From assembly GCA_905480405.1 (NCBI GenBank), contig CAJQQH010000047.1:1-40957 (forward strand): DNA of 40,957 nucleotides, in the 5' to 3' direction. Position numbers and translations under genes: made by a program. This DNA is from an uncultured Polaribacter sp. (GTDB lineage: Bacteria; Bacteroidota; Bacteroidia; Flavobacteriales; Flavobacteriaceae). Shown here piece after piece: positions 9,901-16,683 of this stretch (position 1 is its first letter; the number at the start of each line of letters is the position of its first letter). Below the pieces are notes generated by a model that had not been told where the DNA came from, ran no database searches, and worked only from the letters and a program-made list of their open reading frames with translations.

Positions 9901-10673
9901 TGAATATAAAAGAGCAATTTAATTTAGAAGGAAAAGTAGCCATTATAACGGGTTCTAGTAAAGGAATTGGAAAAGCAATTGCCAAAGGTTTAGCAGAAAA
10001 CGGAGCGAAAGTTGTAATTTCAAGTAGAAATCAAGAGGCTTGTGATGAAGTTGTAAAAGAATTTACAAAAGAAGGCTTAAAAGCAATAAGTATTGCATGT
10101 CATATAGGTAAAGAAGAGCAACGTAAAAACCTAGTTTCTAAAGTAATTGAAGCTTTTGGTAGAATTGATATTTTAGTAAATAATGCAGCAATAAATCCTG
10201 TTTTTGGTCCTATTGAAGATGTTGATCCAGCAATTTTCGATAAAATTATGGATGTAAATGTAAAAGCACCTTGGTCTTTATCTAACTTGGTTTTACCACA
10301 TTTTAAAGCGAATAAAAAAGGAAGTATTATCAATATTGCTTCTGTAGAATCTTTAACTCCAGGTTTTGGATTAGGAATTTATAGCACAAGTAAAGCCGCA
10401 ATTCTAATGCTCACAAAAAATCAAGCAAAAGAATGGGGACAACATGGCGTTACGGCTAATGCAATTTGTCCAGGACTGATTAAAACAAAATTCAGTGCAG
10501 CCTTATGGCAAAATGAAAAAATATTAGGTAAGATTGAAAAAACGTTACCAAGCTCAAGAATGGGAATGCCAGAAGAAATGGTAGGTTTGGCTTGTTTATT
10601 AGCCTCTGATGCTGGAAATTATATGACAGGTGGAGTTTATACTGCAGATGGTGGTTATATGATTGCTGGATAA
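9900..10673 (+). CDS. SDR family oxidoreductase
   Basis: A classical short-chain dehydrogenase of 257 residues. It shows the TGSSKGIGKAIA nucleotide-binding motif near residue 17, NNAA near residue 92 and the catalytic Tyr161/Lys165 in YSTSKAA with an upstream Ser in NIASVES. The fold uses NAD(P)H to oxidise or reduce a hydroxyl or ketone; here the likely substrate is a hydroxyacyl-CoA or the alcohol derived from it. The start overlaps the preceding stop (TAATG), so it is co-translated with the acyl-CoA dehydrogenase. SDRs of this kind accompany ACAD10/11-like genes in other bacteria. Exact reaction is inferred from context only. Confidence 0.9.
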   Translation: MNIKEQFNLEGKVAIITGSSKGIGKAIAKGLAENGAKVVISSRNQEACDEVVKEFTKEGLKAISIACHIGKEEQRKNLVSKVIEAFGRIDILVNNAAINPVFGPIEDVDPAIFDKIMDVNVKAPWSLSNLVLPHFKANKKGSIINIASVESLTPGFGLGIYSTSKAAILMLTKNQAKEWGQHGVTANAICPGLIKTKFSAALWQNEKILGKIEKTLPSSRMGMPEEMVGLACLLASDAGNYMTGGVYTADGGYMIAG

Positions 10674-10684
10674 AAAATTAAACT

Positions 10685-11902
10685 ATGAATTTCGAATACT
10701 CACAAAAATCAAAAAAATTACAACAAAAGTTAAGAGCTTTTATTGAAAAACATATTGTTCCTATAGAAGAAGAATTTATTGCTTTTCAAAGCGATAAAAA
10801 TAATATGTGGAAACGTTTTCCGAAGACGGAAATGCTAAAGCAGAAAGCAAAAGAGGCTGGTTTGTGGAATTTGTTTTTACCTAAAGATTATGGAGATTTA
10901 AGTCCTGGTTTAACCAATTTAGAATACGCTCCTTTAGCAGAGATAATGGGAAGAAAAATCTGGGTTTCAGAAATTTTCAACTGTTCTGCACCAGATACAG
11001 GAAACATGGAAGTATTAGCAAAGTATGGCAATGAAGCACAAAAAGAACAGTGGTTAACACCTTTAATGAATGGAGAAATTAGATCCGCTTTTTTAATGAC
11101 AGAACCACAGGTTGCTTCTTCTGATGCTACAAATATTGAAACTTCAATAGTTTTGGAAGGTGATGAATATGTAATTAACGGAAGAAAATGGTGGTCTTCT
11201 GGTGCCATGGATCCACATTGTAAAGTAGCCATTATTATGGGTAAAACAGATGTAAATGCACATAGACATCAACAACAAAGTATGGTTTTGGTTCCTATGG
11301 ATGCAGCAGGTTTGGATATTGTTCGTCCGCTTTCGGTTTTAGGATATTACGATTCTCCAGAAGGACACGCAGAAATTATTTTAAAGAATGTTAGAGTGCC
11401 AAAAGAGAATTTAATTTTAGGTGAAGGAAGAGGTTTTGAAATTGCTCAAGGACGTTTAGGTCCTGGTAGAATTCATCATTGTATGCGTTTGGTTGGTATG
11501 GCGCAATATGCGTTAGAAACCATGTCTCAACGAACGTTAGAAAGAGAAACTTTTGGTAAAAAATTTTATGATTATAGTAGTATTAGACATGAAATTGCAA
11601 AATCGCAATGTGAAATAGAACAAGCACGTTTACTAACGCTTTCTGCTGCCGATAAAATGGACAAAGCAGGTAATAAAGAAGCCAAAGATATTATTGCAAT
11701 GATAAAAATTGTTGCACCAAATATGGCGTTAAAAGTTATTGACAGGGCAATGCAAATTCTAGGAGGAAAAGGAGTTGGTCCAGATACCTATTTGCCACAT
11801 TATTTCGCAATTGCAAGAATGTTGCGTTTAGCAGATGGACCCGATGAGGTGCATATGTATCAGTTAGGAAAAAGTTGTATCAAGAAATACGGAAATAAAT
11901 AA
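10685..11902 (+). CDS. Acyl-CoA dehydrogenase, ACAD10/11 (LvaC)-like
   Basis: A 405-residue acyl-CoA dehydrogenase whose motifs fit the ACAD10/ACAD11 subgroup: [17 protein letters not shown] near residue 137, [11 protein letters not shown] near residue 162 and LADGPDEVH near the C-terminus. In Pseudomonas LvaC and mammalian ACAD11 this subgroup acts on 4-phospho-acyl-CoA made by a dedicated kinase, eliminating phosphate to convert 4-hydroxyacyl-CoA into a beta-oxidation substrate. The next gene, overlapping by one base (TAATG), is just such a kinase, so the pair likely performs that two-step conversion. Standard acyl-CoA oxidation is the alternative. Length and motifs look intact. Confidence 0.9.
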   Translation: MNFEYSQKSKKLQQKLRAFIEKHIVPIEEEFIAFQSDKNNMWKRFPKTEMLKQKAKEAGLWNLFLPKDYGDLSPGLTNLEYAPLAEIMGRKIWVSEIFNCSAPDTGNMEVLAKYGNEAQKEQWLTPLMNGEIRSAFLMTEPQVASSDATNIETSIVLEGDEYVINGRKWWSSGAMDPHCKVAIIMGKTDVNAHRHQQQSMVLVPMDAAGLDIVRPLSVLGYYDSPEGHAEIILKNVRVPKENLILGEGRGFEIAQGRLGPGRIHHCMRLVGMAQYALETMSQRTLERETFGKKFYDYSSIRHEIAKSQCEIEQARLLTLSAADKMDKAGNKEAKDIIAMIKIVAPNMALKVIDRAMQILGGKGVGPDTYLPHYFAIARMLRLADGPDEVHMYQLGKSCIKKYGNK

Positions 11903-12960
11903 TGAGCAATCAAAAAGTTAGAAAAGGTGAAGAATTACCAGAAACAAATCTTAAAAAATATTTACTAGAAATAAATCTAATAGAATCTATTGAAGGTGAT
12001 TTATTTGTAGAGCAATTTACACACGGATTTTCGAACTTAACCTATTTACTAAAAATAGAAAACAAAGAATTCGTTTTAAGAAAACCACCAAAGGGCGCTA
12101 TTAAAAGAGGTCATGATATGAGTCGTGAATTTAAGGTGCAAAGTGCCGTTTATGAGACGTTTTCTAAAGTGCCAAAAATGTATGGTTTTTGTGATGACGC
12201 AACTATTTTAGGAAGTGATTTTTATATCATGGAAAAAGTAGAAGGCATTATTCTAAATTATAAAGAAGCTCATAAAAGAAATATATCTTCAGAAAACTAT
12301 AATGCGATTGCAAATTCTTGGTTAGATACATTAGTGGAGTTACATGCATTAGATTATAAAGCTATTGGGTTAGGAGATTTAGGTAAACCTGAAGGTTATG
12401 TAGAACGACAAGTTACCAATTGGGGAAAGCAATACCTAAAAGCAAAAACGGATGAGTATCCTGAAGCAGAAATGGTGATGAGTTGGATGCAAGAAAATCA
12501 GCCAAGAACATATGATCATTGTTTAATTCATAATGATTTTAAGTATGATAATGTTGCTTTTAAAGATAATTCTTGGCAAGAAATTTCTGCAGTTTTAGAT
12601 TGGGAAATGGCAACTTTAGGAGATCCGTTAATGGATTTAGGAACTTCTTTAGGATATTGGACAGTTGTAACTGATCACGATTTTGTAAAACAAGGAATTC
12701 CATCGCCAACAGTTTTTAAAGGAAATCCAATTAGGAGTGAAATTGCGAAACTTTATGCAGAAAAGTCAGGTAGAAATGTAGATAATTTAGTTTTTTATTA
12801 TGTTTTTGGCTTGTTTAAAATAGCTGTAATTGCACAACAAATTTACTTTAGATATACAAAAGGTTGGACCACAGATTCTCGTTTTGCTAATTTAAATAAG
12901 GCGGCAGAATTATGCTGTAAATTGGCTTTAAAAGCTATAAAAACAAAATCTATAGATTAA
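11902..12960 (+). CDS. Phosphotransferase (APH fold), LvaA/ACAD11 kinase-like
   Basis: The 352-residue protein has the aminoglycoside-phosphotransferase/choline-kinase fold. Visible motifs are the FVLRKPP Lys strand near residue 59, the catalytic loop HNDFKYDN (His210-Asn217, catalytic Asp212) and the metal-binding DWE at 233-235 within AVLDWEMATLGDPLMDLG. These match the kinase domains fused to ACAD10/11 and the stand-alone LvaA that phosphorylates 4-hydroxyacyl-CoA. Location directly after the matching dehydrogenase makes that role far more likely than antibiotic resistance. A small LvaB-type partner, present in the Pseudomonas lva operon, is not seen here. Cytoplasmic. Confidence 0.88.
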   Translation: MSNQKVRKGEELPETNLKKYLLEINLIESIEGDLFVEQFTHGFSNLTYLLKIENKEFVLRKPPKGAIKRGHDMSREFKVQSAVYETFSKVPKMYGFCDDATILGSDFYIMEKVEGIILNYKEAHKRNISSENYNAIANSWLDTLVELHALDYKAIGLGDLGKPEGYVERQVTNWGKQYLKAKTDEYPEAEMVMSWMQENQPRTYDHCLIHNDFKYDNVAFKDNSWQEISAVLDWEMATLGDPLMDLGTSLGYWTVVTDHDFVKQGIPSPTVFKGNPIRSEIAKLYAEKSGRNVDNLVFYYVFGLFKIAVIAQQIYFRYTKGWTTDSRFANLNKAAELCCKLALKAIKTKSID

Positions 12961-12964
12961 TAAT

Positions 12965-13717
12965 ATGGAAGTAAAAGATAAAATTGTAATAGTTACTGGA
13001 GCAGGTTCTGGAATAGGAAAAGCAACCGCATTTCTCTTTGCGAAACATGAAGCAACAGTTATCGTTTCTGATATCAATTTAGAAAAAGCTCAAAAAGTTT
13101 CTGAAGAAATTGTAACAAATAAAGGAAAGGCACTACCAATAAAAGCAAACGTTGCTAACTACGATGAGGTAGAGAGTTTAATAAAGCTAACTGTTAAAGA
13201 GTTTGGGAGATTGGATGTAATAGTAAATAATGCAGGGATTGGTCCAAATTTATTAAAAACCCACGAATCTAAATTAAAAGATTGGGATAGAGTAATTGCA
13301 GTTAACCAAACAGGAGTTTTCTATTGTATGAAAGTAGCTTTAAATCAGTTTTTAGAACAAGGTTATGGTAATATAGTAAATATTGCGTCATTGGCAGGTT
13401 TAAAAGCATCGCCCAATAATATTAGTTATAGCGCAAGTAAATTTGCAGTTGTTGGTATGACAAAGTCAGCAGCAATGGAATATGCAACTAAAAATATTAG
13501 AGTAAATGCTGTATGTCCTGGTTATACGGAATCTGCATTGTTAAATCAATTGATTAATGCAAAACCAGAAATGGATGCTATTTTAAAAAGTGTAATTCCA
13601 ATGAAACGATATGGGAAAGCAGATGAAATTGCAGATGCTGTTGTTTGGTTAGCATCAGATAACACTCGCTTTATTACAGGGCAAACGATTACGTTAGATG
13701 GAGGAACATCACTTTAA
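12965..13717 (+). CDS. SDR family oxidoreductase
   Basis: A 250-residue classical SDR with TGAGSGIGKATA near residue 11, NNAG near residue 89, Ser in NIASLAG and the catalytic Tyr155/Lys159 in YSASKFA. It starts four bases after the kinase gene and closes the operon. It is a clear paralogue of the SDR encoded at 9900 but not a recent copy. Two SDRs with two acyl-CoA dehydrogenases and a kinase suggest one acts on a hydroxyl of the acyl chain and the other on a different position or stereoisomer. The precise substrate is not readable. Confidence 0.9.
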   Translation: MEVKDKIVIVTGAGSGIGKATAFLFAKHEATVIVSDINLEKAQKVSEEIVTNKGKALPIKANVANYDEVESLIKLTVKEFGRLDVIVNNAGIGPNLLKTHESKLKDWDRVIAVNQTGVFYCMKVALNQFLEQGYGNIVNIASLAGLKASPNNISYSASKFAVVGMTKSAAMEYATKNIRVNAVCPGYTESALLNQLINAKPEMDAILKSVIPMKRYGKADEIADAVVWLASDNTRFITGQTITLDGGTSL

Positions 13718-13735
13718 ATTGTCAATAAAAAAAGG

Positions 13736-13743
13736 TATTTTTG
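13736..13743 (+). promoter_or_regulatory. Promoter -7 element for the lemA operon
   Basis: TATTTTTG is a perfect TAnnTTTG match 35 bases before the LemA start. A TTG at 13719-13721 lies 14 bases upstream, shorter than usual. Transcription would begin about 28 bases before the ATG. Confidence 0.5.
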
Positions 13744-13777
13744 TAATACAAAAAATCAATATTAAAATTTAGAAATT

Positions 13778-14386
13778 ATGAAAAAATGGTTAATACCAGT
13801 AATTATTATAGCTGTAATAGGATATTCAGTTTATAGTTGGGCAGTAGGGTTTAATAATACTGCAGTAACGTATCAAGAAGATGCTAAAACAACTTGGTCT
13901 AATGTAGAGAGCTCTTATCAGCGTAGAAATGATTTAATAGGTAACTTAGTTAAAACTGTGCAAGGTGCTGCGGATTTTGAAAAAAGTACCTTAGTAGAAG
14001 TTATTAATGCAAGAGCAAAAGCAACTTCTGTAAATATTAATGCAGGTGATTTAACTCCAGAAAAGATGGCACAATTGCAACAAGCACAAGCTGGTATGAG
14101 TGGTGCACTTTCAAAATTATTAGTTTCTGTTGAGCGTTACCCAGAATTAAAAGCAAATGCTAACTTTTTGGAACTACAAAGTCAATTAGAAGGGACAGAA
14201 AATAGAATTAATGTAGCTAGAGATCGTTTTAATGAAGGAGTAAATAAATACAATAAACATATAAAAGTGTTTCCAAATTCTATGTTAGCTGGTTGGTTTA
14301 ATTTTGAAGAGATGAATCGTTTTAAAGCGAATGCAGGTTCTGAAAATGCACCAGATATAGACTTCGATTTTAATAAGAAAAAATAA
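13778..14386 (+). CDS. lemA: LemA family membrane protein
   Basis: The 202-residue protein has one N-terminal membrane segment (residues 4-22) and a long helical-bundle region facing the periplasm. The family signature is clear: YQRRNDLIGNLVKTVQGAADFEKSTL-type sequence at about residues 47-70, with the WSNVESSYQRR lead-in. LemA proteins are widespread and their cellular role is unclear; they are often encoded with TPM-domain proteins, as here, with two such genes directly downstream at 6 bases and then a 4-base overlap. Perhaps an envelope stress or membrane-protein quality-control module. Family assignment is firm. Confidence 0.93.
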   Translation: MKKWLIPVIIIAVIGYSVYSWAVGFNNTAVTYQEDAKTTWSNVESSYQRRNDLIGNLVKTVQGAADFEKSTLVEVINARAKATSVNINAGDLTPEKMAQLQQAQAGMSGALSKLLVSVERYPELKANANFLELQSQLEGTENRINVARDRFNEGVNKYNKHIKVFPNSMLAGWFNFEEMNRFKANAGSENAPDIDFDFNKKK

Positions 14387-14392
14387 TTATAT

Positions 14393-14830
14393 ATGTCAAA
14401 AGTAGAAGCTTTTCTTACTCCACAAGAAGAAAAAGAAATTATTTCTGCTATTGTAGTTGCAGAGAAAAATACTTCTGGTGAAATTCGTGTTCATATAGAG
14501 GCTACCTCTAAAAAAGAGCATTACGATCGTGCATTAGAAGTATTTAATCTCTTAAAAATGGATACAACAAAAGACGCAAATGCTGTTTTAATTTATGTAG
14601 CCGTAGAGGATAAAAAATTTGTTATCTATGGTGATAAAGGAATTGATAAAGTTGTGCCAAATAATTTTTGGAATGCCACTAAAGATGTAATACAAAATCA
14701 TTTTAAATTAGGTGATTTTAAACAAGGGATTGTTGATGGTGTTTTAAAAGCAGGTAATGAGTTACAATTACATTTTCCATGGCAAACAGATGATGTAGAT
14801 GAACTTTCTAATGAGATTTCTAAAGGATGA
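14393..14830 (+). CDS. TPM domain protein, soluble
   Basis: A 145-residue TPM-fold protein (PF04536). The domain fills nearly the whole length, with SGEIRVHIEA near residue 27, ANAVLIYVAVEDKKFVIYGD at about 61-80 and a C-terminal helix. There is no signal peptide, so this copy is probably cytoplasmic, unlike the next gene product. Its stop overlaps the next start (ATGA). Plant and bacterial TPM homologues have been reported as acid phosphatases or repair factors; whether that applies here is unknown. LemA/TPM grouping is conserved in Bacteroidota. Confidence 0.88.
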   Translation: MSKVEAFLTPQEEKEIISAIVVAEKNTSGEIRVHIEATSKKEHYDRALEVFNLLKMDTTKDANAVLIYVAVEDKKFVIYGDKGIDKVVPNNFWNATKDVIQNHFKLGDFKQGIVDGVLKAGNELQLHFPWQTDDVDELSNEISKG

Positions 14831-15681
14831 TTTTTTTAAGTAAGCAGTTTTATGTAGGTAGTTTTCAGTTAGCAAGTTTGGGCAAAAAACTGATGTTAGT
14901 TTTTGCTTTTATATTTTCTATAAATACTTTTGCACAAGGATATAAAATACCCGAAAAGCCAAAGTTTCAAACGAGTGTCTACGATTTTGTAAATTTACTT
15001 TCTACATCTCAAAAAACAAGTTTAGAAAGTAAACTTGTTAGGTATTCCGATACAACTTCAACTCAAATAGTAATTGCAATTATTTCTAGTACAGAAGGTG
15101 AGAATATTAACTATTTAGCCGCTAATTGGGGAGAAAAGTGGGGAATTGGAGATGCTGAAAAGGATAATGGTATTTTAGTTTTATTAGCCAAGAACGATAA
15201 GAAAATAGCTATTCAGAACGGAAAAGGAGTAGAGCATTTATTAACAGATTTTCAGTCGAAAAGAATTATAGAACGTGTAATTATTCCTGAATTTAGAAAA
15301 GGAGATTTTTACGGTGGTTTAGATAGAGGGGCAGAATATATTTTTAAAACCTTAAAAGGCGAATTTAAAGGATCGCGCCAAAAGAATGAAGAAGGTGTTG
15401 ATTTTGGTGTCGTTTTTTTTATTTTAATAGTTGTTGTGCTTTTTATTATCATTTCTAGAGGAAATAAGAACAATAAAGGCGGTAGAAGACGTTATAGAAA
15501 AAGATCTATTGCAGAAGATATTTTTGAAACCATTATTTTAAGTAATTCCGGTAGAAGTGGAGGCGGTTTTGGCGGTTTCGGAGGCTCATCTTCTTCAGGT
15601 GGTGGTTTCGGCGGAGGTGGCTTTGGAGGCGGTTTTGGCGGTGGTAGTTTTGGTGGAGGTGGAGCTTCTGGTGGTTGGTAA
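14827..15681 (+). CDS. TPM domain protein, exported, with membrane segment and Gly-rich tail
   Basis: The 284-residue protein has an N-terminal signal sequence (hydrophobic core around residues 23-33, likely cleavage after TFAQ), a periplasmic TPM domain (about 45-175), a membrane segment near residue 195-213 and a long Gly/Ser/Phe tail ending in GGW. This is the YgcG layout. The ATG at 14827 overlaps the previous stop; an internal Met at residue 23 would also give a signal peptide but lacks the preceding lysines, so the first ATG is preferred. The low-complexity tail is typical of the family. Likely works with LemA at the inner membrane. Confidence 0.88.
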   Translation: MIFLSKQFYVGSFQLASLGKKLMLVFAFIFSINTFAQGYKIPEKPKFQTSVYDFVNLLSTSQKTSLESKLVRYSDTTSTQIVIAIISSTEGENINYLAANWGEKWGIGDAEKDNGILVLLAKNDKKIAIQNGKGVEHLLTDFQSKRIIERVIIPEFRKGDFYGGLDRGAEYIFKTLKGEFKGSRQKNEEGVDFGVVFFILIVVVLFIIISRGNKNNKGGRRRYRKRSIAEDIFETIILSNSGRSGGGFGGFGGSSSSGGGFGGGGFGGGFGGGSFGGGGASGGW

Positions 15682-15751
15682 TCAACTCATTTTAATCTTC
15701 TAAAACAGAGAGGATATTTTAACTATAAAATTTTTTAAAAAATTAAAATTG

Positions 15752-16597
15752 ATGAAAAAAATCGCTATCATTTTTAGTGTATTCTTAATTTTTAGTTGTC
15801 ATAATTTTGGAGAATTAAGGGTTGTTACAAATTTGCCTAAAGAATTAAAGGAAGTTTCAGGAACAGAAATTGTGCCAAATTCAGATTTAATCTGGATGAT
15901 TAATGATAGTGGAAATAAGCCTACTCTTTTTGGTTTAAATATTAAAGGGAAAATTTTAAAAAGCGTACATGTAAAATCTAAAAATCATGATTGGGAAGAT
16001 TTAACCTCTGATGAAAAGGGAAATGTTTATATAGGAGATTTTGGAAATAACCTGAGCAAAAGAAAAAACCTACGAATTTTAAAAATTAAAAAAAAGTATT
16101 TAAATAAGAGGAAGGCCGAGGTAGAAAAAATTGAATTTGAGTATGAAAATCAGCATAAATTCCCACCTAAAAAGAAAGAACTATATTTTGATGCTGAAGC
16201 TTTTTTCTACTTTAAGAATTACATTTATGTTTTTACAAAAAGTAGGGTAAAGAATAATTATGGAAAAACTTTTCTATATAAATTTCCTGCAAAAAAAGGA
16301 AAACATATTGCTAAATTATTAGGAGAATTTAACAATTGTAATGATTTAGAATGTTGGGTTACTTCTGCCGATATTAATGAAGATGGAAGTAAAATAGTAC
16401 TGTTAACACAAAAAAACATTTTAATTTTTACTGATTTTAATAAGGATAATTTTTTGTCTGGAAAAGTAAAAAAAATAGCTTTGGAAAATACAACTCAAAA
16501 AGAAGGAGTTTGTTTTAAGGATACTAATACCTTGTTAATTACTGATGAAAAAGTGCACGGTGATGGTGGTAATTTGTATGAAATTGTAATTAAATAA
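15752..16597 (+). CDS. Putative lipoprotein with beta-propeller-like repeats
   Basis: The 281-residue product begins with a lipoprotein signal peptide (FLIFSC, acylated Cys16). The mature part has recurring motifs such as IWMINDSGN, HDWEDL, NVYIGDFGNN and LLITDEK, suggesting a beta-propeller of the SdiA-regulated/phytase-like type. I choose the ATG at 15752 over an in-frame TTG directly before it. It is not obviously co-transcribed with the TPM genes (70 bases) and stops three bases before the first LytTR box of the kinase promoter. No catalytic residues can be named. Function unknown. Confidence 0.8.
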   Translation: MKKIAIIFSVFLIFSCHNFGELRVVTNLPKELKEVSGTEIVPNSDLIWMINDSGNKPTLFGLNIKGKILKSVHVKSKNHDWEDLTSDEKGNVYIGDFGNNLSKRKNLRILKIKKKYLNKRKAEVEKIEFEYENQHKFPPKKKELYFDAEAFFYFKNYIYVFTKSRVKNNYGKTFLYKFPAKKGKHIAKLLGEFNNCNDLECWVTSADINEDGSKIVLLTQKNILIFTDFNKDNFLSGKVKKIALENTTQKEGVCFKDTNTLLITDEKVHGDGGNLYEIVIK

Positions 16598-16600
16598 CGA

Positions 16601-16666
16601 TTTAGAAATTCAAAATACAGTTTTAGAAGTTCTTTTTATTCTTATTAGAAATAAACAGTAACTTTG
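16601..16666 (+). promoter_or_regulatory. LytTR-type promoter A (sensor kinase 1)
   Basis: Two direct TTTAGAA boxes at 16601-16607 and 16622-16628, each followed by ATTC or GTTC, have a 21-bp period. A perfect -7 element TAACTTTG lies at 16659-16666, its TTTG 41 bases from the start of box 2. Transcription would begin close to 16673, about 11 bases before the TTG start codon. Spacing and sequence match sites at 19614, 22317 and 22998. Binding by the LytTR regulator encoded at 21563 is inferred. Confidence 0.65.
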
Positions 16667-16683
16667 ATGGTAATCAAAAAGCT

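Noticed and set aside
11902..12960. Aminoglycoside resistance kinase
   Set aside because: The APH fold is shared, but operon context and motifs fit the ACAD10/11-LvaA group.
15560..15681. Repeated GGN-rich DNA as a repeat element or CRISPR-like array
   Set aside because: It encodes the glycine-rich tail common to YgcG-type TPM proteins, in frame and without spacers.
15749..15751. TTG as start of the lipoprotein gene
   Set aside because: An ATG follows immediately at 15752 and gives a normal lipoprotein signal peptide.
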